DNA from: a virus
Virus record (IMG/VR): IMGVR_UViG_3300040801_001405
Coordinates: 1 to 50,282 of that record
Direction: 5' to 3' (one strand)
DNA length: 50,282 nt
Shown: positions 8,635-17,491 of the stretch, one piece after another
Layout of the letters: each line of letters starts with the position of its first letter
Numbering within the stretch: the first letter of the stretch is position 1
Translations under genes and position numbers: made by a program
The notes under the pieces: generated by a model
Database searches by the model: none
What the model was told of the DNA's origin: nothing
The model's input: only the letters and a program-made list of their open reading frames with translations

Positions 8635-8660
8635 CACAACACATTGCCTGTGTATATAAT
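8631..8660 (+). promoter_or_regulatory. Sigma70-like promoter before the MoxR/VWA operon
   Basis: TTGACA (8631-8636), an 18-base spacer and TATAAT (8655-8660). Both hexamers are perfect consensus. It lies 43 bases before the GTG start of the ATPase. Confidence 0.85.
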
Positions 8661-8703
8661 ACCCCCACACGTTAATAATCACATTTGAAAAAGGAGAAAA
8701 TTT

Positions 8704-9882
8704 GTGAGCCAAGCTAAATCTCAATTTGACGAAAACCCAGTAACAGTGAGCCAGCTTAAGAAAATGGCTCGTCGAGCCATGGCCGCTAGACGACCGCTAA
8801 TGGTGTGGGGAGCGCCCGGCTTAGGCAAGTCCGAAGCCATCGAACAGATCGCAGCAGAACAGGGGCGTCCACTGATTGATCTGCGCCTCCTTTTGATGGA
8901 ACCGACCGACCTTCGGGGCATTCCATTTAAGACTACGATGAAATCACAAGATCCGGTTACCGGTGAAATGATCACCGTCGATACAGTTCGTTGGGCACCG
9001 CCAGAAGAACTGCCTCGTATTGGATTCAAAGATAACGCAATTCTTTTTTTGGATGAGATTTCAGCCGCACCACCCACAGTACAGGCAGCGGCTTATCAGC
9101 TTATTCTGAACCGCCGCATTGGAGCATACAAGCTGCCTGATGGTGTAGATATTTTTGCTGCAGGCAATCGTCAGTCTGACAAAGGTGTTACATACAGAAT
9201 GCCTACGCCACTGGCCAACCGTTTCCTTCATTGCACGTTAGTATGTGATTACAACGAATGGGTTGATTGGGCAATTTCAAGCGGCAACGTCAATGCCGAC
9301 ATCATTGCATATCACATTGACAACAAAGGCAAAAACTTGTTTACTTTCAATCCAAAAGAAAACAAAGAAATGGCTTTTGCTACCCCAAGGTCATGGGTAT
9401 TCGTGGGACAGGTTGTAAGCGAAGATGACGGTACTGATCCCGCACTTACTAACCACATGGTATCTGGTGCGGTGGGCGAGGGTCTTGCTGGGGAGTTTAT
9501 TAATTTCCTGAAAATTAAAGATCAGCTTCCCAAGACAGACGACATATTGTCAGGGAAAATCAAAGTGGCCAAAAACTTAACCGAAATGTCAGCAAAATAC
9601 TTGGTTATTGTTAACCTTTGCCATTCGATGAAAGACTTTTTTATCAAGAATGATATTACCTCCGATACCATTCGCAAAAAAGACAAGAAGTATGAACAAC
9701 ATTCGAAGGAACTGATAGCAATGTGCGATAACTTTATCAATTTTATTATTGAAAACTTCGAAGACGAACTGACCATTCTGGGTCTCCGAACGGCACTGTT
9801 CCACTATCAGCTTCCGTTCCCATACAATGAAATGAAAACATTTAGTAAGTTTTCGAAAAAGTACGCACCTTATATCAAGTAA
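8704..9882 (+). CDS. MoxR-type AAA+ ATPase
   Basis: A 392-aa AAA+ ATPase of the MoxR/AAA_5 kind. Walker A is GAPGLGKS (36-43), Walker B is LFLDEIS (Asp117, Glu118), the sensor-1 region is AAGNR (Asn155), and an arginine finger is likely in LANRF (Arg173). The C-terminal 200 residues form a helical lid region. MoxR ATPases typically remodel or insert metal into targets together with a VWA-domain partner, and the next gene is such a partner, 13 bases downstream. The start is GTG 8704 after AAGGAG at about 8692. A phage role, such as virion assembly or host remodelling, is not established. Confidence 0.9.
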   Translation: MSQAKSQFDENPVTVSQLKKMARRAMAARRPLMVWGAPGLGKSEAIEQIAAEQGRPLIDLRLLLMEPTDLRGIPFKTTMKSQDPVTGEMITVDTVRWAPPEELPRIGFKDNAILFLDEISAAPPTVQAAAYQLILNRRIGAYKLPDGVDIFAAGNRQSDKGVTYRMPTPLANRFLHCTLVCDYNEWVDWAISSGNVNADIIAYHIDNKGKNLFTFNPKENKEMAFATPRSWVFVGQVVSEDDGTDPALTNHMVSGAVGEGLAGEFINFLKIKDQLPKTDDILSGKIKVAKNLTEMSAKYLVIVNLCHSMKDFFIKNDITSDTIRKKDKKYEQHSKELIAMCDNFINFIIENFEDELTILGLRTALFHYQLPFPYNEMKTFSKFSKKYAPYIK

Positions 9883-9895
9883 AGGAACTATTATT

Positions 9896-11143
9896 ATGTC
9901 ATCTATGACTACAGAAGAAAGAATTTTAAGGGCAAGAACTCAGCTGTTGCTGGGTTCTCCTTTTTACGGTCAGCTAGCAATGCGCTTGAAGTTCATAAAC
10001 GCAACCAAATGGTGTCCAACTGCTGCAACCGATGGGAAACATTTCTATTATAACGATGACTTTTTTAAGTCATTGGACGACAAAGAATTAGAATTTGTTT
10101 TTGCTCATGAAGTCATGCACTGTGTTTACTCGCACGTAGGTCCTATGTCTCGAAAGGGATCCAGAGATAAAACTCTTTGGAATTTCGCCGGAGATTACGT
10201 CATTAATTGGGAACTTAAAACACAGGCAGTTGGCAAGATACCGGACATCCCACTACTATTGGACGAACAGTTCAAGGAAATGTTTACGGAAGAAGTATAC
10301 GACATTCTGTATGATAAGAATGAGAAGAACAAACAGGCCCTCAAAGACATGATTGGCGAGGGTAATTTCGACATGCACATGAATGACGAAGATTCAGACG
10401 ACAACGGCAATAGCCCAGTTACTGCAGATCAATTGCCCACTGTCATGGATGGTTCAGAGTGTCCAATTCCAATGACCGACGAAGAGAAGGAATCTCTCGA
10501 AAGGGAATGGAAAGAAGCGGCCACGAACGCCGCCCGAACTGCCGGTGCAGGAAATGTTCCAGCTGGCGTCAAACGCATGATCGACGAAATGACAGCACCA
10601 AAGATGGACTGGAGGGAACTACTTAACACACAATTAAAGTCACTGTTGAAAAATGATTATACATTCATGAAGCCCTCTCGCAAGACATGGGGCATGGGCG
10701 ATGTCATTCTTCCGGGAATGGATACTGAAGAAACGGTTGACGTGGCAATTTGTATTGACACTTCCGGCTCTATTAGCAATGATATGCTTCGAGACTTTTT
10801 ATCTGAGGTCCAAGGAATCATGGAAGAATTTGAAACCTTCCACATTAAACTGTGGTTCTTTGATACAGAAACATATACCGTTCATGAATTTAATTCAGAT
10901 AATATCTCTGACTTAACGGATAGTGATTTTGAAATCGAGGGGGGCGGTGGCACCGAGTTTGCGTGTAACTGGGATCTAATGAAGGAAATGGACTACTGTC
11001 CAAACCAACTTGTTATGTTTACCGACGGTTATCCTTGGGGTTCTTGGGGCGATCCCGACTATTGTGACACCCTCTTTGTTATCCACGGAAGCAAAGATAT
11101 TGAAGCTCCTTTTGGAATTTCAGTATATTATGAATATAGTTAA
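9896..11143 (+). CDS. HExxH metallopeptidase-like protein with VWA domain
   Basis: A 415-aa two-part protein. The N-terminal domain has a zinc-peptidase motif HEVMH (71-75) and resembles the putative metallopeptidase family often found beside MoxR. The C-terminal domain is von Willebrand factor A-like with a complete MIDAS: DTSGS (288-292), Thr353 in GGGGTEF and Asp377 in FTDGYP. An acidic linker (near 165-200) joins them. It follows the MoxR ATPase within the same operon, and the pair most likely works as an ATPase-adaptor chaperone. The substrate is unknown, and whether HEVMH is catalytic in this family is not settled. Confidence 0.88.
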   Translation: MSSMTTEERILRARTQLLLGSPFYGQLAMRLKFINATKWCPTAATDGKHFYYNDDFFKSLDDKELEFVFAHEVMHCVYSHVGPMSRKGSRDKTLWNFAGDYVINWELKTQAVGKIPDIPLLLDEQFKEMFTEEVYDILYDKNEKNKQALKDMIGEGNFDMHMNDEDSDDNGNSPVTADQLPTVMDGSECPIPMTDEEKESLEREWKEAATNAARTAGAGNVPAGVKRMIDEMTAPKMDWRELLNTQLKSLLKNDYTFMKPSRKTWGMGDVILPGMDTEETVDVAICIDTSGSISNDMLRDFLSEVQGIMEEFETFHIKLWFFDTETYTVHEFNSDNISDLTDSDFEIEGGGGTEFACNWDLMKEMDYCPNQLVMFTDGYPWGSWGDPDYCDTLFVIHGSKDIEAPFGISVYYEYS

Positions 11144-11166
11144 TAATTAAATATAAAAAAAATATT

Positions 11167-11715
11167 ATGGACACATTAATTTTAAATAGAGATGGCTCTC
11201 CGCTATCGTTGCTTCCAATGTCAGTTTTAAATTGGCAGGAAGCTATCAGATTACTTGTGCTTGATAAAGTTCATGCAGTTAAAAATTATGAAGATTGGAT
11301 TATTCGCAGTCCAAGTATAACTATGCATGTCCCGTCAGTGGTAATGACAAAAGAATATGTTAAATGGAACAGAATGGTAAAATATAGTAGAAGCCATATT
11401 CTGTTGCGAGACAGATATAAGTGTCAGTTGTGTGGCAAAACCCCGCCAGTAGGTGAGCTGACATTAGATCACGTCATTCCCAGATCGAAAGGAGGCAAAA
11501 CCACGTGGGAAAACATAGTTACATCATGCAAGTCTTGCAATGAAAGAAAGGGCAATGACGAGACCATTGTGCCAGCACACAAACCAGTACGGCCCAGTTA
11601 TTACCAGCTAGTTTCGGAACGTCAGAAATATCCAATACGCATAAATGATGAGTATTGGCAGAATTTTTTGGGGTGGCCACAAGAATTAGTACAATTGACT
11701 TCTCGAAGAAAATAA
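11167..11715 (+). CDS. HNH endonuclease
   Basis: A 182-aa McrA-like HNH nuclease. The core shows paired zinc cysteines C86-x2-C89 and C121-x2-C124, the catalytic pair Asp101-His102 (LTLDHVIPRSKGG), and Asn116 and Asn130 in the expected places. The N-terminal 75 residues (LNRDGSPLSLLPMSVLNWQ) are typical of free-standing HNH proteins in bacteria and phages. It may be a homing-type mobile gene, a nicking enzyme or a genome-processing nuclease. No clear ribosome site precedes the ATG, only an A-rich stretch. Confidence 0.9.
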   Translation: MDTLILNRDGSPLSLLPMSVLNWQEAIRLLVLDKVHAVKNYEDWIIRSPSITMHVPSVVMTKEYVKWNRMVKYSRSHILLRDRYKCQLCGKTPPVGELTLDHVIPRSKGGKTTWENIVTSCKSCNERKGNDETIVPAHKPVRPSYYQLVSERQKYPIRINDEYWQNFLGWPQELVQLTSRRK

Positions 11716-11718
11716 ATA
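11711..11718 (+). promoter_or_regulatory. Late-promoter-like AATAAATA
   Basis: AATAAATA followed by G lies 19 bases before the ATG at 11738 and overlaps the HNH stop codon. It is a weaker variant of the GATAAATA element. Confidence 0.35.
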
Positions 11719-11737
11719 GATTACACAGGAGATTATT

Positions 11738-12043
11738 ATGGCTAAGAAGAAAAAAGAAAACACAGCGCCGGTCGAAGACAAGGCTACAAATGCGGTCGAA
11801 AATCTGGAAGCAAATACCAAAAGCTCGCCCTTAGGGTCTGAGCCAGAAGTGGACACCAGTAACCCACCAATTATAACGGTAAACGACATTCAAACTATGT
11901 TGGCGGTTATCAATACTGCTTCCAGTAGAGGGGGCTTTGAGGGGGCGGAACTAAAGACAGTGGGTGAATTACACGATAAATTAGTTCATTTCTTGAAGTG
12001 GGCGGCACAGGCAACAACTGACAACGAACCGACTTCCGAATAA
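11738..12043 (+). CDS. Unknown protein, 101 aa
   Basis: The first 45 residues are a disordered Lys/Glu/Pro/Ser linker (MAKKKKENTAPVEDK). A small helical domain (VNDIQTMLAVINTASSRGGF to HDKLVHFLKWAAQA) follows. The arrangement resembles small T4-like conserved proteins of unknown role. The start follows AGGAG near 11726. It is co-oriented with the next gene, which has its own late element. Confidence 0.7.
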   Translation: MAKKKKENTAPVEDKATNAVENLEANTKSSPLGSEPEVDTSNPPIITVNDIQTMLAVINTASSRGGFEGAELKTVGELHDKLVHFLKWAAQATTDNEPTSE

Positions 12044-12072
12044 AAAAAACTAGTTTTGTGGGTCTGGTGAAT

Positions 12073-12080
12073 GATAAATA
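12073..12080 (+). promoter_or_regulatory. Late-promoter-like GATAAATA
   Basis: GATAAATA lies 44 bases before the ATG at 12125. The intergenic stretch 12044-12124 holds no other recognisable feature. Confidence 0.55.
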
Positions 12081-12124
12081 TCACCAACTTAATTAAAAAA
12101 ATATATTTTTAAAGGAACACGATC

Positions 12125-12835
12125 ATGACAAACAAAGTACAAAGACACACTGGTAAGATTACTAATACCGGACAACGATGTGTTGTGGTTTTCAGGAAAC
12201 TTCCAGATGACCCAGAGAACGCGTTGGTTGTCCAAACAGACCAATTACCTGATGGATACCATGACAACTTAATGGCGGTTCTCAAAGAACCAACAACACA
12301 GAACACGCATGAATTTTCTGACATACTCCATCGCAGACGATTTGGTGATGGTTCTCCCATGCTCGAAACACTGCATAAACGCGGTTTTTTACGTAAAGTG
12401 CCCGTCGACAACGTCACGCTGTACCCGTTACCCAACCACCCCCTGCCACTAGCAGATGCTAATCGAGAAATTGATGCATTAAGTTCAGATGCTCCGCCAT
12501 CGAACCCGGCACCAGAAGCGGACTCTTCGTCAATACCGGCAACGCCCGTTAATGAAGAGGTCCCGGTTGGATCCGAAGACAACAGTGTTGTAGCGGCCAA
12601 CCTCTTGGTACAGGCGGAGTTGCTGGAAAAAGACGCCGAGGCTATGCGTGAAAAGGCGTATACCTTGGATCCGGAATTGCGTCCAACTAAGGGTCGTCCC
12701 AAGTTGTCTGATGAAGAGAAAAATCGTAGAAAAGATATTTCTAACAAAAAGAGACGCGAAGATTACCAAGAGAAAAAAGAAAAAGCATTGAAAAAGAAAG
12801 CTGAATTGAAAAACAACCCGACTACGAAAGAATAA
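12125..12835 (+). CDS. Unknown protein with Pro-rich linker and basic tail, 236 aa
   Basis: The N-terminal part (about residues 1-110) is a folded domain (TGKITNTGQRCVVVFRKLPDD). A disordered Pro/Ser/Ala/Glu linker (120-155), a helix (LLVQAELLEKDAEAMREKA) and a strongly basic coiled tail (NRRKDISNKKRREDYQEKKE) follow. The charged C-terminus would suit nucleic-acid binding or a scaffold-like role. It is preceded by GATAAATA at 12073 and followed by a hairpin terminator. No family is recognised. Confidence 0.75.
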   Translation: MTNKVQRHTGKITNTGQRCVVVFRKLPDDPENALVVQTDQLPDGYHDNLMAVLKEPTTQNTHEFSDILHRRRFGDGSPMLETLHKRGFLRKVPVDNVTLYPLPNHPLPLADANREIDALSSDAPPSNPAPEADSSSIPATPVNEEVPVGSEDNSVVAANLLVQAELLEKDAEAMREKAYTLDPELRPTKGRPKLSDEEKNRRKDISNKKRREDYQEKKEKALKKKAELKNNPTTKE

Positions 12836-12860
12836 CCTAATATCTAGTTTGTTCTTTCGG

Positions 12861-12918
12861 CCCGGAACCACCACACCCCAGCACGTTTTTTCTTCATAGG
12901 TGGTTCCGGGTTTTTATT
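12861..12918 (+). terminator. Rho-independent terminator with long loop
   Basis: CCCGGAACCACC (12861-12872) pairs perfectly with GGTGGTTCCGGG (12899-12910), and TTTTTATTT follows. The 26-base loop contains another T run. It closes the MoxR-to-12835 unit on the plus strand. Confidence 0.8.
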
Positions 12919-13000
12919 TATCATCAACCACGCCATTCCTAACGCTGTATTTTATCTTTATTGTGATAAAACTAAATAATAATAGTGAGAGGAAACACCA

Positions 13001-13348
13001 ATGGCAAAACGAGAGATACATTACGAAATAATCCCCAGTACGCTGGAACAATACCTGTCTCCAATTGCTGACGTTGTCAGGGAAACCGTCATAACCCAGA
13101 TTCCAAATGAATTTATAGAATACCTAGAAGTTGAATATACCAATGGTACTGTAATACGTGTCGGAGGTGAAGATATATCGGAACCCATTGTTATTGGTGG
13201 GAGTCCCTCTGCCACCAAGGAAACACAAAACATGGTGTTCAAGAATATATTAAATATTAAAATTTATATTAATTTCCATCAAATGGAAAAATCCATAGAT
13301 GATCAACTAAATGCTATATTTGGCAAAAATATGTTCCTAGAAGACTAA
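13001..13348 (+). CDS. Unknown protein, 115 aa
   Basis: An acidic alpha/beta protein (YEIIPSTLEQYLSPIADVV; EYLEVEYTNGTVIRV) without recognised motifs. The start has a good ribosome site (GAGAGGAAA near 12987). ACTAAATA at 12971-12978 is a weak late-like element. It runs convergently into the minus-strand GNAT-like gene, and the two stops overlap by four bases at 13345-13348 with no terminator between them. Confidence 0.7.
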   Translation: MAKREIHYEIIPSTLEQYLSPIADVVRETVITQIPNEFIEYLEVEYTNGTVIRVGGEDISEPIVIGGSPSATKETQNMVFKNILNIKIYINFHQMEKSIDDQLNAIFGKNMFLED

Positions 13349-13776
13349 ACTTTTTTGATAACAAACACCAACCCATCGCGCTCGTCTACCGTACTGAACC
13401 CCATATTAGTCCACGAATGCTCTTCATTTACAATGTCCCAAAAATATAGACAGCCTTCTTGTTTTGCTTGCTGGGAAAAGACATCTAATAACGTGGTTAT
13501 CAAGTCTCGGTGTCTATTTGGATCAACGTTTTCGTATATGTATAGTCCACGCAGTCTATACATACTCGACGTTGTACGATGTCCTCCCAAAGCAGCCACA
13601 TATATCCCGTCTTCTTTTATTGCATAAAAACTAGGTATATACTTCTGTGGTATGTTGTGGTCATGAACCCCCAGATATTGTAATGTATCTACAGGTGGGT
13701 TTGGAGCTGTTTCTGGCCATAACCACGAATCCCACATATCTTTCATCTGTTTATATGATATTTTTTCAACGCTCAT
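13345..13776 (-). CDS. GNAT-like acetyltransferase, 143 aa
   Basis: The layout matches a GNAT N-acetyltransferase: beta strands IYVAALGGHR and LRGLYIYE, a helix TTLLDVFSQQAKQEGCLYFW and the terminal WTNMGFSTV. In the acetyl-CoA loop the usual R/QxxGxG/A is replaced by NVDPNRHRDL, so cofactor binding may be altered. It is the last gene of a minus-strand operon and starts in an ATGA overlap with a second GNAT gene, of which it may be a diverged duplicate. The substrate is unknown. Confidence 0.6.
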   Translation of the reverse strand: MSVEKISYKQMKDMWDSWLWPETAPNPPVDTLQYLGVHDHNIPQKYIPSFYAIKEDGIYVAALGGHRTTSSMYRLRGLYIYENVDPNRHRDLITTLLDVFSQQAKQEGCLYFWDIVNEEHSWTNMGFSTVDERDGLVFVIKKV

Positions 13777-14267
13777 AGTGTTTTCCTTGCATAGCAGTTT
13801 GGTCCATACTCCATGTTTTCATTAAACCACGGACTTGTTATCTCAAATCCAACCTTTTTATGCACAATATGCGACCCGTCGCGAGGCATACACCAAACAT
13901 ATTTGCATCCCACGCTCGAAGCATAGGCACATGTCGTGTTTAAAAGGCTCGATGCAATCCCATTACCTCGGTATTCTGGCTCGATATATATACCACGAGA
14001 TCTGAAGTACTCCTCGTCGCACTTGTGCCCACTGTTACATCCAACCAACGATCCATTTACGAAAGCCCCCCAAAAAACAGCCTCATACTTCTCATAAATT
14101 GACATATCAATCTGTCCATCATATGTCATAGAAGACATGGGTTTTATGGGGCTTACTCGGTTTGGCCACAACACCATCCACATGGGCAGAATATCATCAA
14201 AGGTTATTCGTTTTATTTGAGCGTTAATGTTGGGTGTTCTCCTTCCGGTCGTTTCATGTAAATACAC
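13773..14267 (-). CDS. GNAT acetyltransferase, 164 aa
   Basis: A GNAT-family protein with the acetyl-CoA motif in IEPEYRGNGIASSLLN, a preceding strand (SRGIYIE) and the typical VHKKVGFEI ending. The ATG at 14267 would overlap the end of DHFR by 55 bases; homology would suggest a start near QIKRITFDDILPMW, but there is no ATG, GTG or TTG there, so the longer form is kept. It lies between DHFR and the second GNAT-like gene in one operon. The acceptor could be a host or phage protein, or a small molecule. Confidence 0.75.
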   Translation of the reverse strand: MYLHETTGRRTPNINAQIKRITFDDILPMWMVLWPNRVSPIKPMSSMTYDGQIDMSIYEKYEAVFWGAFVNGSLVGCNSGHKCDEEYFRSRGIYIEPEYRGNGIASSLLNTTCAYASSVGCKYVWCMPRDGSHIVHKKVGFEITSPWFNENMEYGPNCYARKTL

Positions 14268-14722
14268 GACATGTGTGTGTCGTGCTTCTTTCTAGAAATA
14301 CGAAACCAATCGTTTTTCAAATCTAATTCTGGAAAATATTTGTCCCCACCATGGGTTCCGTTGACATGGGTAATGTACAATTTGTCTGCCAGAACAAGCG
14401 CTTCTTTATATATTTTTTCCCCGCCCAATATATAAAGGTCTTCACCTCGAATGGCAGCAAATAACGCAGCATCTAGTATGTTGTCAACCACTACTGCACC
14501 ATCTACACTTTTAAGTGTTTTAGAAATTACGATATTAGTACGATTAGGAAGAACCCTACCAATAGACTCAAAGGTTTTCCTCCCCATCGCAACGACATTG
14601 TGTTCCGTGACTTCTTTGAACCAACGCATATCTTCTGGCAAATTCCACGGAATATCATTCTTTTCCGTTCCAATTACCCTATGTTCATCATATGCTACAA
14701 CTATTGCTACGTGACTCATCAA
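14213..14722 (-). CDS. frd: Dihydrofolate reductase
   Basis: DHFR reduces dihydrofolate to tetrahydrofolate and supports thymidylate synthesis during phage replication. The 169-aa sequence carries the signature IPWNLPEDMRWFKEVT (24-39) with catalytic Asp31, the NADPH loop MGRKTFESIG (46-55), LPNRTNIVIS and the glycine turn YILGGEKIY. Length is typical (about 160-190). No thymidylate synthase is seen in this window. It lies ten bases after the methyltransferase gene on the same strand. Confidence 0.95.
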   Translation of the reverse strand: MMSHVAIVVAYDEHRVIGTEKNDIPWNLPEDMRWFKEVTEHNVVAMGRKTFESIGRVLPNRTNIVISKTLKSVDGAVVVDNILDAALFAAIRGEDLYILGGEKIYKEALVLADKLYITHVNGTHGGDKYFPELDLKNDWFRISRKKHDTHMSCIYMKRPEGEHPTLTLK

Positions 14723-14731
14723 CTACTCCTA

Positions 14732-15382
14732 TCAATAACTTCCAATTACCATGAATCTTTTATAAATTGGAATTTCTAATACGCCTTTGTAAAATATTTT
14801 ATTAAATTTCAATTGTTTTTCTAATTCAGCCAGACTGTCAACAACATTTATGTGATCCCTGACATTATGAAAATTATTGGATTGGATTGCCATTGGAATT
14901 TTATAATCCCTCATCTTCGTATACCATATTTCAGGATCAATATGCTCGAAGCTGGTGTTAACTACCACATCATATGGACTATAATCTAAATCGAACATGT
15001 CTTCTGTTATAGCATTGAATTTATTGCATTGATAGTCTGACTTATTAATGTATTGTTTAGCAATACGCTCGCATTTGGGGTCTATGTCAACCGAAGTTAT
15101 ATGTTCTATTGTTGGGATCGCCTGAAATAACCACGGCGCTAATGTCCCGTACCACCCCCCACACAATACGACGTGTTTGACATTTGACACAATTTCTGGA
15201 ATTTCTTTAAAGGTTTCGGAAAGCCATATCTTGCTGCACAGCTGACCCTTGCTGAACGCGTCCATATCTAATTCATCATGTACCATAGATACGCCATTAA
15301 GCAATGATACAGGAAAATTATGTTTTTCCAAATATTGGGATGTTTTATCCCAGCTATCAAGTAAAATATAATCTTGTTTCAT
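14732..15382 (-). CDS. Class I SAM-dependent methyltransferase-like, 216 aa
   Basis: The Rossmann motifs of class I methyltransferases are visible: motif I VVLCGGWYGTLAPWL, the acidic end of strand 2 in ITSVDIDPKC, and motif IV VVVNTSFEHID. No target-recognition domain is present. The ATG at 15382 (MKQDYILL) forms an ATGA overlap with the upstream stop and is preferred to an in-frame start at 15415. The neighbouring glycosyltransferase-like gene suggests surface or small-molecule modification rather than DNA methylation, but that is inference. Confidence 0.75.
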   Translation of the reverse strand: MKQDYILLDSWDKTSQYLEKHNFPVSLLNGVSMVHDELDMDAFSKGQLCSKIWLSETFKEIPEIVSNVKHVVLCGGWYGTLAPWLFQAIPTIEHITSVDIDPKCERIAKQYINKSDYQCNKFNAITEDMFDLDYSPYDVVVNTSFEHIDPEIWYTKMRDYKIPMAIQSNNFHNVRDHINVVDSLAELEKQLKFNKIFYKGVLEIPIYKRFMVIGSY

Positions 15383-17460
15383 TTGTTTGATTCTTCCCAT
15401 CTTTTCAACAACCATTCATGATCGTTGATGTGTTCTAATTTATCTTTGTTTTCTGCATGTGACATTCCATATTCTTTGCCTTCTAGTGCACCACGAATAG
15501 CGTATTTTCCATTCTTAGAATCTTTTCCCATCGTACACCAAGTGTTCAATCTATCTTCGGTTTCTCTATCATTCTGATCCTTGATAACTTTCGAAGACAA
15601 TTTTACACATTCACGAAAAGCACTTTTCCATGCGGTGAACGGATCTATATCGATCATCGTGGTATTGCTTATTTCAGCTATAGGAACAAAGTCCTCGGAT
15701 ATGCTCGTGGTAAAATCTATATTATAGGTGTCGGTGTTTAAAATGACGTCTCGTGGGAATAACTTAACACCACCATAGCCATAAACCAAATTATTTATAG
15801 GATTTTGGCTTCGCCAGACAAAAACCTTATGGTAATCTGATTTGCGTGGCATAAAAGAAAAATCAAACGTTTCGGTTAACTTAGCATCGGCATCAACAAC
15901 ATAGAACATAGGAGTTGTTGCCAACTCTGCCGCCGCCTTGTGTGCCTCGAATATGCCTTTAACACCGTGTATTCTCTTGGCCCGTGGAACTTTTTGGACC
16001 AAGGTATCGTACATTTTGTCTGCAAAAGGTTCCTTATATGATAACATAATGACATCAAACGGCATTCCTATACAGCCAGCCTCCCTGACATACTGAATCC
16101 CATCCCCCTCTTTCCAGCCTCTGGGATATAACAAGACACCAGAATAATCGTAAACGGTGTTGGTATGTGGATTTATTCGTTGCCACACATGTGCCTTATC
16201 CTCGTCCCACATTTCAGGTACAAAGTCGAAGGGGAAATCTTCCGCAAAAATAACATCGTCGTCCATAATAAAAAAATAATCTTTGGTATTGTTTGTTAAC
16301 GCTTCGTCCATTGATTGGTATATGGGCCAAGTGCGCCCAAACTTAGTATAAATCTTTTCATCATGATATATAATGTTGTCTCGGGGATTTTCTAACACGT
16401 CCGGGGATTCTTCCAATTTGGCTAAACTACAAAACTGTATATGTTTTCTGTTGTCCCAGACATGGATGTGTTCGAGTTCCCAATCCTCTTCGGGTAAAAA
16501 TTGAAAATCAAAATTCTCTACTTCAACACCCTCGGAAACTACGTAAAAACACGGGGTGGATGAATTTTTTCTGATGTAATCGGTATTGATATCATCCATA
16601 TAATGTATTTTGTTCGTCAATCCTTTTGCATTAAAAGCATTGCCAATAACAAAAATATCAGAATCTTTCTGGAATACTACATTAAAAGGTCGTATGTTGA
16701 ATATTTTAAAAGGAATATTTTTTATCACCATTTGGCCCTGTTTCCATGCCATGTCAGTATAGCCATCTATATTTTTTTCAACATCTGGCTTGTTGAGCAA
16801 CCGTATTCCCAAATTATTATCCCATATATGTACATAGTGTTTATCCCAAAAATCGGGAACAAACGTGAAATCAAAGTCAGATAATAATTCAATCCTAGCA
16901 CTTACAACATAGAAATAATAAGATTCGCATGAATTTAATATTTTATCCATGGTGTCTGCCGTGAGATCAAACTTACTTTCTATAATTTTAAATCGGTCGC
17001 CATGTAGATTGGCTTTATCTAGAAACTTTCTTCCAATCGAATTTGTCGGGGACAAAATAAATACATCAGGTTCGTTTCGTATTTTCCTAACAGTACCAGA
17101 GTATACTTTATTTTCATGGAACAACAATTCAATACGTCCTCTCCGCAAAGCGGCGTCGGTATATAGGTTGGGATTATTTGCTACTGTCTTGCGCTGGAAC
17201 AACCGTATTACATCGCTGCTTTCCCATACATGTACATAATCTTCTTCATACTCATTGGGCCTGTAAGAAAAATCAAAAGTTTCTATAGGAGCGATTGCGT
17301 CTACCACGTAGAAAAATCTAGTAAATGAGGAATTGATTATTTCGGTAAGAGCTTCTTGCGTTAATTGCTGATGCTCAATGACACGAGCCGACGGGTATCT
17401 TTTCAAGAGATTCTTGCACCCCTCGGTATCTGTGTTCAAAATGAAAATATCGTTAGACAT
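15379..17460 (-). CDS. Glycosyltransferase-like protein with five internal repeats, 693 aa
   Basis: Five diverged copies of one module, FFYVV-D followed by FDFxFxP and HVW, occur near residues 49-79, 182-214, 305-336, 396-427 and 519-550. The fourth and fifth hold DDD and DAD triads like the metal-binding DxD of GT-A glycosyltransferases. The C-terminal part (FTAWKSAFRECVKLSS) forms a separate helical region. Similar proteins are annotated as glycosyltransferases in T4-like marine phages; activity is unproven. It is first in the minus-strand operon (methyltransferase, DHFR, two GNATs) and has both a sigma70-like and a late-type promoter upstream. Confidence 0.8.
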   Translation of the reverse strand: MSNDIFILNTDTEGCKNLLKRYPSARVIEHQQLTQEALTEIINSSFTRFFYVVDAIAPIETFDFSYRPNEYEEDYVHVWESSDVIRLFQRKTVANNPNLYTDAALRRGRIELLFHENKVYSGTVRKIRNEPDVFILSPTNSIGRKFLDKANLHGDRFKIIESKFDLTADTMDKILNSCESYYFYVVSARIELLSDFDFTFVPDFWDKHYVHIWDNNLGIRLLNKPDVEKNIDGYTDMAWKQGQMVIKNIPFKIFNIRPFNVVFQKDSDIFVIGNAFNAKGLTNKIHYMDDINTDYIRKNSSTPCFYVVSEGVEVENFDFQFLPEEDWELEHIHVWDNRKHIQFCSLAKLEESPDVLENPRDNIIYHDEKIYTKFGRTWPIYQSMDEALTNNTKDYFFIMDDDVIFAEDFPFDFVPEMWDEDKAHVWQRINPHTNTVYDYSGVLLYPRGWKEGDGIQYVREAGCIGMPFDVIMLSYKEPFADKMYDTLVQKVPRAKRIHGVKGIFEAHKAAAELATTPMFYVVDADAKLTETFDFSFMPRKSDYHKVFVWRSQNPINNLVYGYGGVKLFPRDVILNTDTYNIDFTTSISEDFVPIAEISNTTMIDIDPFTAWKSAFRECVKLSSKVIKDQNDRETEDRLNTWCTMGKDSKNGKYAIRGALEGKEYGMSHAENKDKLEHINDHEWLLKRWEESNK

Positions 17461-17475
17461 GGTACACTACTAATC

Positions 17476-17483
17476 TATTTATT
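17476..17483 (-). promoter_or_regulatory. Late-promoter-like AATAAATA (minus strand)
   Basis: AATAAATA on the minus strand, 15 bases before the ATG at 17460 and downstream of the sigma70-like -10 box, so the same operon could be read early and late. Confidence 0.45.
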
Positions 17484-17491
17484 ATCAGTGT

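Noticed and set aside
12915-12922. GATAAATA on the minus strand
   Set aside because: It is formed by the T run of the terminator at 12861-12918 and faces no minus-strand gene.
13355-13627. Plus-strand ORF opposite the GNAT-like gene
   Set aside because: The minus frame gives a GNAT-like protein with a coupled start; the plus frame has no ribosome site and shadow-like composition.
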